Source of the DNA: Bacteroidia bacterium
Lineage (GTDB): Bacteria; Bacteroidota; Bacteroidia; SpSt-205
Assembly (NCBI GenBank): GCA_025059535.1
Contig: JANXCX010000024.1
Span: 87,425-151,424 of the forward strand
Direction: 5' to 3'
Length of the DNA: 64,000 nt
In this document: in pieces, positions 1 to 8,429 of the stretch
Position numbering within the stretch: position 1 is the stretch's first letter
Layout of the letters: every line of letters begins with the position of its first letter
Position numbers and translations under genes: made by a program
The notes under the pieces: model-generated
Databases searched by the model: none
The model's input: the letters and a program-made list of their open reading frames with translations, nothing else
What the model was told of the DNA's origin: nothing

Positions 1-631
1 GCCAGTAGGCCTGGAGCCACAGCGTATCCCAAGCCAAAAAGGCCGAATTAGGCCCAACTATCTTAGCGCTGCTCACCTGAAGCTCTAAGGAGTCGTTGTT
101 TAGCCTGAAAGTGCCTTGGAGCCGCCCATGGGAGGACTCTACGAGGAAGTGTCCCCGGTGGCCCTGCTTAGAAAGCGTCAAGCAAGCTACATAGGGCTCT
201 TCAATAGCCCCTTCAGCCTCTAATCCCTCTAGGCGACTGAAAAGACGCCACAGAGGATAAATCCGGCGAAGGGGCAGAGGAGGAAGCCGCACCAGAAAGC
301 CTTCCGAAGGAGGCGTTTCAAAAGAAAAGTCTGATTTTGGAGGGGCTTTCCAGCGGAAGTCGCTTATCTGCACGTTGAGAGCGGGAGAGAATTGGAGGGT
401 TAGCGCCTGTGCGACCAACCTACCCCAAGCGGTCAGAATTTCTACGCTTTCCAGTTCTATGCGGCCCAGTTCTTCCCAACGGGCGGCGCCATACCGCAGA
501 TAGCCGATGCCCAACTGTCTCATGCCCCATTGAAGGAGGAGAGGCAACCAGAAGAGCCGCAAGGCCCATACAATCAACCCCAGAACCCCCAGACCAGCTA
601 GCATCAGGCTCAGAAAGGCTAGGCGTCTCAC
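1..631 (-). CDS. AsmA/TamB-like membrane-anchored protein, N-terminal part (cut by window edge)
   Basis: This reading frame is missing from the ORF track because it runs off the left edge. I translated the minus strand by hand and it stays open for 210 codons from a GTG that overlaps the stop of the methyltransferase gene (GTGA). The protein begins with one hydrophobic segment of about 25 residues (LAFLSLMLAGLGVLGLIVWAL) followed by basic and beta-rich sequence with phrases such as GRIELESVEIL. A single N-terminal anchor followed by repetitive beta sequence is the usual start of AsmA/TamB/DUF748 proteins, which bridge inner and outer membrane and move lipids or help insert beta-barrels. Most of the protein lies outside the window, so the family call is tentative. 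It is third in an operon headed by a beta-barrel gene. Confidence 0.5.
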   Translation of the reverse strand, partial: MRRLAFLSLMLAGLGVLGLIVWALRLFWLPLLLQWGMRQLGIGYLRYGAARWEELGRIELESVEILTAWGRLVAQALTLQFSPALNVQISDFRWKAPPKSDFSFETPPSEGFLVRLPPLPLRRIYPLWRLFSRLEGLEAEGAIEEPYVACLTLSKQGHRGHFLVESSHGRLQGTFRLNNDSLELQVSSAKIVGPNSAFLAWDTLWLQAYW

Positions 632-1311
632 TTTTCCAGCACGCCAAAGGGCCCTACTACCCAGGCTTTTCGCCAGGAAAGCGCCGAGACCCTACGCCAA
701 GCCGCGTACATGTCGCGACTCCAAAAAATATCATCCGCTATGAGGAGCCCCCCTTCGGCTAAGGAAGGGTATAAGGCTTTTATGTACCCTACGAAAGCAG
801 CTCCGCCATGGTTCCCATCCAGGAAAACGACATCCCATACTGGTTGAGGCTGGCTTAAGAAGGCTTCAAACGTTTGGCAGTGGAGGGTAGGATGCAGGCC
901 TAGGATTTGGAAGTGCTTTTTGGCGTAACTGGCTAAGGTAGGGGAGGCTTCAACCGTATGGATTTCAGCCTTGGGGGCGCTGCAGGCCAGGTAAAGCGTG
1001 CCTAGACCTAAATGCGTGCCAAGCTCTAGAATGCGTTGAGGCCGGCGCGGGGCTACTAAGCGGTAGAGTAAGCGGCCCTTGGCCGGCGTACAACTGGCCT
1101 GACGCGTAAGGGCGGCCAGCGACAGCCACCGAATCTGACCCCACTGCGCCGCCGGATAGCGAGCCCCATAGACCTCAACGCCCAAGATTAGGCCTTTGGC
1201 CCGCCTGAGGGTTTTGTACAGCTGCGTCACCATCGCCAAAGCTGGCGGGTACCCCCCACCCACGCTCAACCAGAGCCACCGCCCAAAAGCCTCTATTAGC
1301 GCAGCTCCCAT
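628..1311 (-). CDS. Class I SAM-dependent methyltransferase (O-methyltransferase-like)
   Basis: Predicted soluble methyltransferase of about 227 residues. The SAM-binding Rossmann motif I is seen as RILELGTHLGLGTLYLA, followed by an acidic strand end in IHTVEASP and a motif IV-like VWDVVFLDGNHGG. A further strand, GGLLIADDIFW, is typical of the caffeoyl-CoA/catechol O-methyltransferase group. The substrate cannot be read from the sequence. I prefer the ATG at 1311 to the track start at 1341, because it leaves a 16-base overlap with the upstream beta-barrel gene rather than 46. The downstream gene starts inside this gene's stop codon, so the three genes are probably translated from one mRNA. 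Confidence 0.75.
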   Translation of the reverse strand: MGAALIEAFGRWLWLSVGGGYPPALAMVTQLYKTLRRAKGLILGVEVYGARYPAAQWGQIRWLSLAALTRQASCTPAKGRLLYRLVAPRRPQRILELGTHLGLGTLYLACSAPKAEIHTVEASPTLASYAKKHFQILGLHPTLHCQTFEAFLSQPQPVWDVVFLDGNHGGAAFVGYIKALYPSLAEGGLLIADDIFWSRDMYAAWRRVSALSWRKAWVVGPFGVLEK

Positions 1312-1898
1312 AGCCGATACTGCCCATATAGGCTCACCCAAATATGCCGAGCCAAGGTGCGTGAGGCCTGAAAAAGCACCTTATCCCAAGCTGGACTAAT
1401 ATCGCCACTAAGCTGGAGGCCTAAAACCAGGCGCTGGCTTATATACTTCTCCAAGCCTAAATGCAGATGCAACTGCGAGCGATTGAAATAATCCGCAAAT
1501 CGATAAACTCCTCCTACTTTAGGCTGGCTTTGGGCACGCAGAAGAAGGGAAGCGCTGAATCCTCCCCAGAACCACCCAGGCCGGGATGTTGTATCTAGCC
1601 GAAAGCCCCACCGCAAGGGCAGATTAGCCCAGAGGTGGGTTTCGCGCAGCCCCTCCGACTGAAGTATAAAGAATCGCCCGCCTGGCACTACCTCAATAAA
1701 GCGCCTGGGCTTGTAAAAGTAACGCAGAGAGAGCCCTGCAAAGCCTTGAAAGCCTGGTGGGCGCGGGGCACTGGGCTTACGCTGGAAAATCTCCCCCAAA
1801 GGTAGGCCTCGACGCGCCACGGCGATGCGCTGGATAACGCCTACACTCCCCTCTATCCCCAAGTTCAGCTGCAGCCATACCAGGAGACAAACGCCCAT
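1296..1898 (-). CDS. Putative outer-membrane beta-barrel protein
   Basis: About 200 residues, unrecognised at family level. It has an N-terminal signal-like segment (MGVCLLVWLQLNLGIEG) and then alternating aromatic/polar strands ending in aromatic residues, such as GLSLRYFYKPRRF, LHLHLGLEKYI and WVSLYGQYRLW, as in small outer-membrane barrels of Bacteroidota. The track start (1913) is a TTG inside the promoter. The ATG at 1898 lies exactly 4 bases after a perfect TACTTTTG box and starts the signal peptide cleanly. First gene of a three-gene operon, divergent from the SH3 lipoprotein gene. Confidence 0.6.
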   Translation of the reverse strand: MGVCLLVWLQLNLGIEGSVGVIQRIAVARRGLPLGEIFQRKPSAPRPPGFQGFAGLSLRYFYKPRRFIEVVPGGRFFILQSEGLRETHLWANLPLRWGFRLDTTSRPGWFWGGFSASLLLRAQSQPKVGGVYRFADYFNRSQLHLHLGLEKYISQRLVLGLQLSGDISPAWDKVLFQASRTLARHIWVSLYGQYRLWELR

Positions 1899-1902
1899 CT
1901 TC

Positions 1903-1910
1903 CAAAAGTA
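1903..1910 (-). promoter_or_regulatory. -7 box TACTTTTG of the beta-barrel operon
   Basis: Perfect TAnnTTTG on the minus strand, 4 bases before the ATG at 1898. Back-to-back with the plus-strand box at 1930. Confidence 0.7.
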
Positions 1911-1929
1911 CAAAAGCGCAGCTTTTCCA

Positions 1930-1937
1930 TAGTTTTG
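1930..1937 (+). promoter_or_regulatory. -7 box TAGTTTTG of the SH3 lipoprotein-der operon
   Basis: Perfect TAnnTTTG, 4 bases (caga) before the GTG at 1942. This supports that start and predicts a leaderless or nearly leaderless mRNA. Confidence 0.7.
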
Positions 1938-1941
1938 CAGA

Positions 1942-2634
1942 GTGCGGAGGGTTTTATTTGGACTTGTGGGGTATCTATGGTGGGGGTGCCAGCCAGTGCC
2001 GCAAAGAGAGCTGGAAATCGCCGAAATGACCGTGCGTCGCGTAGCGCCCAGCTTTAGCGCCGCTGTGTTAGATACGCTGCCAGCTGGCCTGCAAGTAGCC
2101 GAGATGCGCAGCGTAGATACCTGGATAGAGGTCTGCTACAGAGGGATAAAAGGATGGATTCCAGCGGACTTTTTGCCCGGCGAGCCTTTACCTGGAAGCC
2201 TTATAGCCGAGGCGCCCGACGATAGCGTAGCCATAGCCCTTCGCTCCTCTCCTACCCCCTCCTCCGATACCACCCCCACTGAGGAGGCCACCTATGTGCG
2301 CCTCCGGGAGCTTCTGCCTTGGCACGTGCCCGACTCGTTTCTCTATGCCGGCTTCTATGAAGGGCTGCCCGGCGAGGAAATAGGCCTTATCGTCGTCAAT
2401 CTCATGCCCCGCCTTAGCCTTACTATTAAGTACCTTCAAATAGAGGAGGAAAACCTTCAGGAGGTAGAGCTTCCCCTGACGGGCGAAGTTGCCCTCACAG
2501 GGAATCTCATACAAGTTACCCATGACGAAGCCCCCTTTCAAAGGGCTGAGTTTGTACGAATGGGGCGACGGCGCGGGCTCTTACTCAAAAGGAAGGAGGG
2601 TGAATACAGCCTACTCTGGCGGCATAGCTCTTAG
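1942..2634 (+). CDS. SH3b-domain lipoprotein
   Basis: A 230-residue predicted lipoprotein. A short hydrophobic signal ends in the lipobox LWWGC. Residues about 27-80 match a bacterial SH3 (SH3b) domain: TVRRVAPSFSAAVLDTL, then WIEVCYRGIKGWIPADFL, the usual 'G.. GWI' ending. SH3b domains in envelope proteins commonly bind peptidoglycan or other cell-wall ligands. The C-terminal half is beta-rich and unrecognised. The GTG start is supported by the TAGTTTTG box 4 bases upstream. The der gene follows after 3 bases and is very likely co-transcribed. Confidence 0.7.
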   Translation: MRRVLFGLVGYLWWGCQPVPQRELEIAEMTVRRVAPSFSAAVLDTLPAGLQVAEMRSVDTWIEVCYRGIKGWIPADFLPGEPLPGSLIAEAPDDSVAIALRSSPTPSSDTTPTEEATYVRLRELLPWHVPDSFLYAGFYEGLPGEEIGLIVVNLMPRLSLTIKYLQIEEENLQEVELPLTGEVALTGNLIQVTHDEAPFQRAEFVRMGRRRGLLLKRKEGEYSLLWRHSS

Positions 2635-2637
2635 CCC

Positions 2638-3933
2638 ATGCGCCGCGCTGCCTTGGTGGGCCGTCCCAACGTAGGTAAATCCAGCCTATTCAACCGTCTC
2701 CTTCGCAAGCGCCTTGCTATCGTTGAAGACACCCCAGGCGTAACGCGCGACCGGCATTATGGGGTTCTGCACTTAGAGGATAAAACCCTCCTGCTCATAG
2801 ATACAGGTGGATTTTTAGGTAAAGGAGAAGGGCTGGAAGCCCAAGTAGCCCAACAGGCCCAATTTGCCCTAGAAGAAGCGGACCTGATTTTGTGGGTAGT
2901 GGATGCCCAGGAAGGACTGACGGCTGCGGATGAAGAATTTGGCGCATGGCTGCGGCGCTACTGCCCGCCCGAAAAGCCTATCTGGCTTCTCGCCAATAAA
3001 GTTGATACCCCAGCGGACTCGGGTAAGGTTTGGGAGTTTTACCGGTTGGGTATAGAGCCGGTGTATGGGGTCTCAGCCACCACTGGCCAAGGGGTGGCAG
3101 CCCTACGCGCCGCTTTAGCCGCCTATGCAGAGGTAAGTCCTTTACCAGAGGGGCCCTACTTCGCCCTTATTGGCCGACCCAATGTGGGTAAATCCAGTTT
3201 GCTGAATGCCCTCCTGCAGGCGCCGCGGGCGATTGTAAGCCCTACGCCCGGCACTACGCGCGATCCACTTTATGTGGAGGCTCAGTGGCGCGGTAAGCCT
3301 TTCTACTGGATAGATACCGCTGGGCTACGCCGCAAGGCCCGCATTCCGGACCACTCTATAGAAAGGTATGCCGCCCTTCGCACCTTGCAGGCCCTGCTCA
3401 CGGCGCACGTAGTGCTACTTGTGGTAGAAGCCACCGAACCCTGTACGGCCCAAGATATGGCTTTACTGCGTCAGGCCGAAAAGCAGGGTAAAGGGATCGT
3501 TTGCCTCATCAATAAGGCTGACCTTCTGCCGCCCGCCCAGCAGCGAGCCGTAAAGGCCTATGTGCAACGCAAGCTCCTTCCCCTGGAACCTGTGCCTATT
3601 TTAGCCGTATCCGCCCTCACGGGCCAAGGGCTGGACGAGGTTTCTAAAACCGCCTTTGCCACTTACGAAGCGGGCGGTAGGACCATTTCTACCCGCCAGC
3701 TCAACGATACCCTCCTCCCCATCCTGCGCGCTCATCCCCATCCCCTTGTAAGTAACTGCCAGCCTTCTATTAGGCTCATTCAGCAAATAGGCACCTATCC
3801 CCCTACCTTCTTGCTCTTAGCCCGACACGCCGACAAGCTGCGCGAAACTTACCTGCAATTTGTACGGCGGCAAATTCAGCGGTCTTTCCCTTTTCCCGGC
3901 TGGTGGCTGCGCTTACAGGTACGTTCCGAGTAG
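2638..3933 (+). CDS. der: Ribosome biogenesis GTPase Der (EngA)
   Basis: 431-residue tandem GTPase that acts in maturation of the 50S ribosomal subunit. Domain 1 opens with the P-loop GRPNVGKSSLFNRL near residue 8 and has the switch DTPGVTRD, the DTGG motif and NKVD. Domain 2 repeats the set: GRPNVGKSSLLNALL near residue 180, PGTTRD, DTAG and NKAD. The C-terminal stretch after residue about 350 fits the KH-like domain, ending in the family-typical FPFPGWWLRLQVR. Length is normal for the family. It sits 3 bases behind the SH3 lipoprotein gene. Confidence 0.97.
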   Translation: MRRAALVGRPNVGKSSLFNRLLRKRLAIVEDTPGVTRDRHYGVLHLEDKTLLLIDTGGFLGKGEGLEAQVAQQAQFALEEADLILWVVDAQEGLTAADEEFGAWLRRYCPPEKPIWLLANKVDTPADSGKVWEFYRLGIEPVYGVSATTGQGVAALRAALAAYAEVSPLPEGPYFALIGRPNVGKSSLLNALLQAPRAIVSPTPGTTRDPLYVEAQWRGKPFYWIDTAGLRRKARIPDHSIERYAALRTLQALLTAHVVLLVVEATEPCTAQDMALLRQAEKQGKGIVCLINKADLLPPAQQRAVKAYVQRKLLPLEPVPILAVSALTGQGLDEVSKTAFATYEAGGRTISTRQLNDTLLPILRAHPHPLVSNCQPSIRLIQQIGTYPPTFLLLARHADKLRETYLQFVRRQIQRSFPFPGWWLRLQVRSE

Positions 3934-3942
3934 CTTAGAGCT

Positions 3943-3950
3943 TATATTTG
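3943..3950 (+). promoter_or_regulatory. -7 box TATATTTG of the dtxR-like-WD40 operon
   Basis: Perfect TAnnTTTG located just after the der stop codon and 4 bases (taaa) before the GTG at 3955. It suggests that dtxR is transcribed independently of der. Confidence 0.7.
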
Positions 3951-3954
3951 TAAA

Positions 3955-4590
3955 GTGCGAACGCCCGCCGAGGAAAATTACCTCAAAGCGCTGTGGCATT
4001 TAGGCGGTTCGCAGGCTGAAGTACCGATTCAGGCCTTAGTCCAGCGTATGGGCGCCTCCTCGGGGGCCATTACGGACATGCTCAAGCGTCTGGCTGAGAA
4101 GGGGTATATTATTTATCGGCCTTATCACGGGGTAAAGCTCACGGAAAGGGGCCGTACCGTTGCGCTGGAAATGGTGCGGCGCCACCGCATCTGGGAAACC
4201 TTCGTTTACGAAAAATTAGGTTACACGGGCCAGCGCATCCACGAGCTGGCTGAAGAGCTGGAACATGCCTGCGATGAGGAATTTATTGAACGATTGTACG
4301 GTTTTTTGGGCCAGCCTAAGCTGGATCCTCATGGCGATGAGATCCCCGCTTTAGACAAGGGGCCTCGGCCCCTCAGCCGCCTCAATAAAGGTCAGAAAGG
4401 GGTCATACGCTGCTGGTCTTCTAACCCTTCGGTAAACGCCGGCGTAGCGCTTCTGGGTTTCATGCCAGGTGAGATAGTAAAGGTTTTGGACCACTTCCCT
4501 TGCGACCAGGCGCTGTGGGTAGAGTATCAGGGACGCTTATGGGTAGTACCGCCAACAATTGCAGAAAACCTTTGGGTAGATATTGTTTAG
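3955..4590 (+). CDS. DtxR/MntR-family metal-dependent transcriptional regulator
   Basis: 211 residues. The N-terminal winged helix begins immediately (PAEENYLKALWHLGG) and contains GAITDMLKRLAEKGYI as recognition region. A dimerisation and metal-binding domain follows (residues about 65-125) with VRRHRIWETF and HELAEELEHACDEEF, carrying the His/Glu/Cys ligands usual in DtxR/IdeR/MntR. Residues about 135-211 form an SH3-like FeoA domain (LSRLNKGQKGVIR). Proteins of this type repress iron or manganese genes when the metal is bound. Which metal is sensed cannot be told. A WD40 gene follows after 6 bases. Confidence 0.9.
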   Translation: MRTPAEENYLKALWHLGGSQAEVPIQALVQRMGASSGAITDMLKRLAEKGYIIYRPYHGVKLTERGRTVALEMVRRHRIWETFVYEKLGYTGQRIHELAEELEHACDEEFIERLYGFLGQPKLDPHGDEIPALDKGPRPLSRLNKGQKGVIRCWSSNPSVNAGVALLGFMPGEIVKVLDHFPCDQALWVEYQGRLWVVPPTIAENLWVDIV

Positions 4591-4596
4591 TGGAGC

Positions 4597-5490
4597 GTGC
4601 GCCTGATAGGCGACTGGGATTTGCCGGGGCATGCGGGGCCCGTATATGCGCTGACCTGTGATTATGCGAGCAAGAATCTCTATTCAGGTGGCGCCGATGG
4701 GCTAGTGGCCGAGTGGGACTCCCTTAAAGGGCATCCTGCGCGGGCCATAGCGCGCGTGCCTGCAGCGATTTACGCCCTGCACCGGCTACCAAACTCGACC
4801 CAGCTCTATGTGGGTGAAAGCAGCGGGCGGGTTTACGTGTTAGACCTTGCCCGGAAGGTGCTTGTGCGCCTCCTTCAGGCGCATCAGGGGGCGGTGTTTG
4901 GCCTATTTTCTCATCCTACAGAGTCCGAGGGTTGGAGCTCTGGACGCGACGGCCACTTTGTCTTTTGGGACACTCAAGGGAACGAACCCTATGCCCGCCT
5001 GCTGATTTCCGAGGCGGGGCTGCGCGGTTTTGCCCTGCACCCGAAAGGCCAGCGCTTCCTCTGTGCGGCACGCGACGGCTGCTTGTACGAAATAGACCGT
5101 GCCACGCGCCAAGTCCAGCGCCAGATACCGGCCGACCCTGAGCTAGTTTTTACAGTCCAGTACTGCCCTACCTCGCCCTTGGCCGCCTCGGGAGGTAAGT
5201 CGGGTATCCTACGGCTCTGGAACGCCGATTTCCAGTGCGTATGGGAAGTAAGCGCCCATACTTATGCCCTCAATACCCTGGCCTGGCATCCCAGCGGCAA
5301 ATGGCTAGCTACGGGCGGGCGCGACCGCCTCATTCATATCTGGGATGTTACCCAGAAGGTAAAGCGCTTGACCCTTACAGGCCATCAGCGCAGCGTAAAT
5401 GCCCTCTTATGGCTAGGACCAGATACCTTAGTCTCTGCGGGAGACGATGGCCTCGTCAAGATATGGCATCTGGAGGAAGCTGACGAATAA
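4597..5490 (+). CDS. WD40-repeat beta-propeller protein
   Basis: 297 residues made almost wholly of WD40 repeats, with no signal peptide, so probably cytoplasmic. Blades are visible as GHAGPVYALTCDY, LQAHQGAVFGLFSH, SAHTYALNTLAWHPSGKWLATGG and GHQRSVNALLWLG, with WD endings such as LIHIWD and VAEWD. About seven blades fit the length. WD40 proteins are scaffolds and the partner is unknown. It starts at GTG 4597, 6 bases after the dtxR-like gene, so the two form an operon. Its last 35 bases overlap dprA, which is transcribed from the other strand. Confidence 0.85.
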   Translation: MRLIGDWDLPGHAGPVYALTCDYASKNLYSGGADGLVAEWDSLKGHPARAIARVPAAIYALHRLPNSTQLYVGESSGRVYVLDLARKVLVRLLQAHQGAVFGLFSHPTESEGWSSGRDGHFVFWDTQGNEPYARLLISEAGLRGFALHPKGQRFLCAARDGCLYEIDRATRQVQRQIPADPELVFTVQYCPTSPLAASGGKSGILRLWNADFQCVWEVSAHTYALNTLAWHPSGKWLATGGRDRLIHIWDVTQKVKRLTLTGHQRSVNALLWLGPDTLVSAGDDGLVKIWHLEEADE

Positions 5491-6553
5491 GGAAACCGCC
5501 CGGCCTCTGACAAATCCACCCCGCTACTTCCATTTCCACCAGCGTAGCCAAAAGTTTAGGTATTGGACAGGCTAAATGAGCGCTTACCTCATCTATGTGC
5601 TTGGGCCCTTCTTGCAAGATATCATAAATGCGCCTTTGCAGGGGATCGCTGGGCTGAGGTGGCGGCGAATTGAATAGGGGTAGTTTTGCGCCTTGACTCT
5701 GGAGCTCCTTGAGGATCACGGCGGGATCATAGGCTATCTGGGCCACCTGCTCAGCAATCAGCCCATGCGTACCACGTGTGGTCGGTGCAAATATGTCCCC
5801 CGGCACCGCATATACCAAGCGATTCGCTTCAAAGGCCATGCGCGCCGTAAAAAGTGCCCCTCCCTTTTCACGCGATTCTATTACAAGCGTAGCTTGGGCT
5901 AAAGCGGCCATGATGCGATTGCGAAAGGGAAAGTGTAGTGGATGAGGCTTGACGCCTGGCGGATATTCGCTCAGCCATGCGCCCTGCTGGAGAATAGCTT
6001 CGGCTAATTTCCGATGCGCCGGCGGGTAAACGTAATCCATCCCATGCGCCAGCACCGCAAGGGTAACGCCTTTATGCGCTAAGGCGCTGCGGTGGGCCTG
6101 CGCATCAATCCCATAGGCCAGTCCGCTTACGATTCCTATCCCTGCCCCTACCAGCGCCTCTACAAAGTATTCGGTAGCCTTCAGACCGTAGACGGAGGGT
6201 TTGCGCGTGCCGACCACCGCCACAAACAACCGATCCGTCAGACTCGCCGTACCTTTATAGTACAATATAGCGGGGGGCTGCACAGCCGTGTGCAGAAGAG
6301 GCGGAAATTCCGCCGCCCAAAAGGGTAAAATCCGAATGCCTAACGTTTGGCAGTGCTGAAGGATTTGCTCGGACGTTTCGCGTAAGGCTTTTAGTTCGGT
6401 GGCATACTTTTGGAGACGCAGCGGCCAGGCGTTAGGGGGCTTCCGCCAGAGCTCGGCTAAGCTGCCCCACACTTGACGCAGCTTACGCGCATGGGCTGGG
6501 CCAAAGCCCTCTAGCCGTAAAAGCGTCAGCAACGCCAGTAGCTCTTCCTCCAT
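5456..6553 (-). CDS. dprA: DNA-processing protein DprA (Smf)
   Basis: 365 residues. DprA loads RecA onto incoming single-stranded DNA during natural transformation. The Rossmann-like core is clear: VVGTRKPSVYGLKA, GIVSGLAYGIDAQAHRSAL, HGMDYVYPPAHRKLAEAI, FPFRNRIMAALAQATLV and KGGALFTARMA. An N-terminal helical SAM/HhH-like region (LRLEGFGPAHARKL) and a C-terminal winged-helix region (residues about 300-360) complete the family layout. It is the last gene of cmk-ispH-porQ-dprA and overlaps the 3' end of the convergent WD40 gene by 35 bases. The rest of a competence machinery is not in this window. Confidence 0.96.
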   Translation of the reverse strand: MEEELLALLTLLRLEGFGPAHARKLRQVWGSLAELWRKPPNAWPLRLQKYATELKALRETSEQILQHCQTLGIRILPFWAAEFPPLLHTAVQPPAILYYKGTASLTDRLFVAVVGTRKPSVYGLKATEYFVEALVGAGIGIVSGLAYGIDAQAHRSALAHKGVTLAVLAHGMDYVYPPAHRKLAEAILQQGAWLSEYPPGVKPHPLHFPFRNRIMAALAQATLVIESREKGGALFTARMAFEANRLVYAVPGDIFAPTTRGTHGLIAEQVAQIAYDPAVILKELQSQGAKLPLFNSPPPQPSDPLQRRIYDILQEGPKHIDEVSAHLACPIPKLLATLVEMEVAGWICQRPGGFLIRQLPPDAIS

Positions 6554-6556
6554 GCT

Positions 6557-7573
6557 CTATTTCCCTCTAAAAGGCCGCAGACGCAGAGAAATAGCCTGAG
6601 CCGCCATCCGTTGGAAAAATAGAATGTAGGCGTAATCTAAGCGCCATTTTTCTCCGCCTACCCCTAGACCGAAGCTCATACCCCCTAGCGAAGGGCTGCC
6701 CGGCGGATTGAGCTCGCGCCGTCGCTGGACATGATAGGCTATACGCAGGGTAATTGGCTTATCTGGCAAAACCTCCACCCCCACCACTACATGCCGGAGA
6801 AGATGTTCGGTCCAGGGCGGAGGCGGAGGCGGTACAGGATTGCCGAAAATATCGTAGCGAGTAGGCTGGAGGGGGTCATTGTAGGCCATTTTCCAGCGCT
6901 CTAAATGCACCAGCCCAAGGTGAAGCCGAAAAGGCGCATGGGGTACGCGATAGCTTAGGGTAGCCTGCAGTGAGGTAGGGAAGGGCTGGGCAAAAGGCCG
7001 CCCGCGCGGCCGATAAAGCTCTGTACCTATATTCCGCAGCACTAGCCCACAGGCCCATCCCCGCACCGTATCGTTGTAAAGAAGGCCTATATCCGCCGCT
7101 AAGCCAGCACGCCGATATTGCTGGATGGTAATGACCGAGAAGGGCACTTTGAGGTTCATTCCCGCATGCCAGCGCCCGAAATGCCGCACCGCCCCCAGTA
7201 AAAAGGCCCCCTCGTAGGCCCAAAAACTACCTAAAGTGTTACCTACCTCGTCTGTCCATTTAAACTCCCCATAATTCACATACTGCAAGCCGCCCCAGAA
7301 AGTGCCTACACTAGGCCAGTGGTGCGCATACGCAAAGTAGCCAGCAAAAATATCGCCTAAATAGGGCTGGAGCAGAAGGTGGAAATGGCCGTGGGCCCGA
7401 GCGGAAAGGAGGGCTGGATTATGGGCGGCGGCGGTCACCTCGGTCTCCCCCGGAAACCCTAAGCCGCCCAGCCCAGCCGCGCGCCCAGAAGGAAAAAGCT
7501 TAAGGAAATCATAACTCCATCCGCCCGCTATCTGCCCCCACAGTAGGCCTACGAACCCACTAAGCCCCCACAC
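6557..7573 (-). CDS. porQ: Type IX secretion system protein PorQ (outer-membrane barrel)
   Basis: About 338 residues, a PorV/FadL-like outer-membrane barrel required by T9SS. The mature protein opens with GGWSYDFLKLFPSGRAAGLGG, the characteristic PorQ N-terminus with its 'F L L P x S A R x x A L G G' pattern, followed by an AAHNPALL turn and many amphipathic strands. The track start (7591) is TTG. The GTG at 7573 starts a tidy signal peptide (VWGLSGFVGLLWGQ) and shortens the overlap with ispH to 14 bases, so I chose it. dprA begins 3 bases after its stop. Role: with PorU, PorV and PorZ it belongs to, or supports, the cell-surface attachment complex. Confidence 0.85.
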   Translation of the reverse strand: MWGLSGFVGLLWGQIAGGWSYDFLKLFPSGRAAGLGGLGFPGETEVTAAAHNPALLSARAHGHFHLLLQPYLGDIFAGYFAYAHHWPSVGTFWGGLQYVNYGEFKWTDEVGNTLGSFWAYEGAFLLGAVRHFGRWHAGMNLKVPFSVITIQQYRRAGLAADIGLLYNDTVRGWACGLVLRNIGTELYRPRGRPFAQPFPTSLQATLSYRVPHAPFRLHLGLVHLERWKMAYNDPLQPTRYDIFGNPVPPPPPPWTEHLLRHVVVGVEVLPDKPITLRIAYHVQRRRELNPPGSPSLGGMSFGLGVGGEKWRLDYAYILFFQRMAAQAISLRLRPFRGK

Positions 7574-8429
7574 GGGCGTAATAAGCCTCAATGTAGGCCT
7601 TTACTTTCTCCATAAGCCACTGGGGGGTAGAAGTAGCGCCCGCAATTCCAATCCGTTGAGCGCCTTCCAGCCATTCCCACTGAACCTCCTCGGGCGCGGA
7701 TATATAGTAGCTGCGCGGGTTAGCCGCTACACACACGGAGAAAAGGGACTTGCCATTAGAGCTCTTCTTACCTGCTACAAAGAGGACTACATCCTGACTT
7801 TTGGCAAATTCTATGAGATGCGGCTCGCGATTAGACACCTGGCGACAGAGTGTATCGGCGATAATCGCATGAGGTATGCGCGCTAAAAGGCGCTGGACCA
7901 CCTCCGCAAAAAGCGCAGGGGCTTTCGTGGTCTGACTGAAAAGGTAAGTAGGCCGGCTGGAATCCAGCGGCAGTTTATCTACCTCTTGGGGCATTCCTAC
8001 CACAAAGAGAGTAGCCTGCTGAATCTGCCCCACAAGGCCTAGCACTTCGGGATGGCCAAGCTGGCCGAGAAGGACTATTTGAACCTCCGGCCGATCAATT
8101 TCACGCAGGCGATTTTGCAGCTTGAGCACGACGGGGCAGGAGGCATCCAGCAGATGCACGCCATTAGCCCGGGCCTGTTGATAGGTTTCAGGCGGTTCCC
8201 CATGCGCCCGAATAAGCACGGTCTCGCCGCGCAGCTGGGGCAAGTCCTCATGCCGAATAATCCGCAGCCCTTTCGCTTCTAAGCGGCGCACCTCCTCATC
8301 GTTATGGACAATATCGCCCAGCGCATACAGATGCGGATGAGTTTCTAAATAGGCCTCAGCCATCGCTACCGCATACACCACGCCGAAGCAGAAGCCAGAC
8401 CGCTCGCTAATCGTGATTATGGGCTTCAT
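7560..8429 (-). CDS. ispH: 4-hydroxy-3-methylbut-2-enyl diphosphate reductase IspH (LytB)
   Basis: 289 residues. Last enzyme of the MEP isoprenoid pathway, reducing HMBPP to IPP and DMAPP with an iron-sulfur cluster. The three cluster cysteines are present: Cys14 in SGFCFGV, Cys98 in DASCPVV and Cys195 in DTLCRQVSNRE. The substrate-site signature SSNGKSLF and the GIAGATSTP motif are also seen. Start overlaps the cmk stop (ATGA), so translation is coupled. Presence of ispH indicates the MEP rather than the mevalonate route. Confidence 0.97.
   Translation of the reverse strand: MKPIITISERSGFCFGVVYAVAMAEAYLETHPHLYALGDIVHNDEEVRRLEAKGLRIIRHEDLPQLRGETVLIRAHGEPPETYQQARANGVHLLDASCPVVLKLQNRLREIDRPEVQIVLLGQLGHPEVLGLVGQIQQATLFVVGMPQEVDKLPLDSSRPTYLFSQTTKAPALFAEVVQRLLARIPHAIIADTLCRQVSNREPHLIEFAKSQDVVLFVAGKKSSNGKSLFSVCVAANPRSYYISAPEEVQWEWLEGAQRIGIAGATSTPQWLMEKVKAYIEAYYARVGA

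Noticed and set aside
409-762. Plus-strand 117-residue ORF
   Set aside because: It lies opposite two minus-strand genes (the AsmA/TamB-like frame and the methyltransferase) that have clear protein patterns, and has no such pattern itself.
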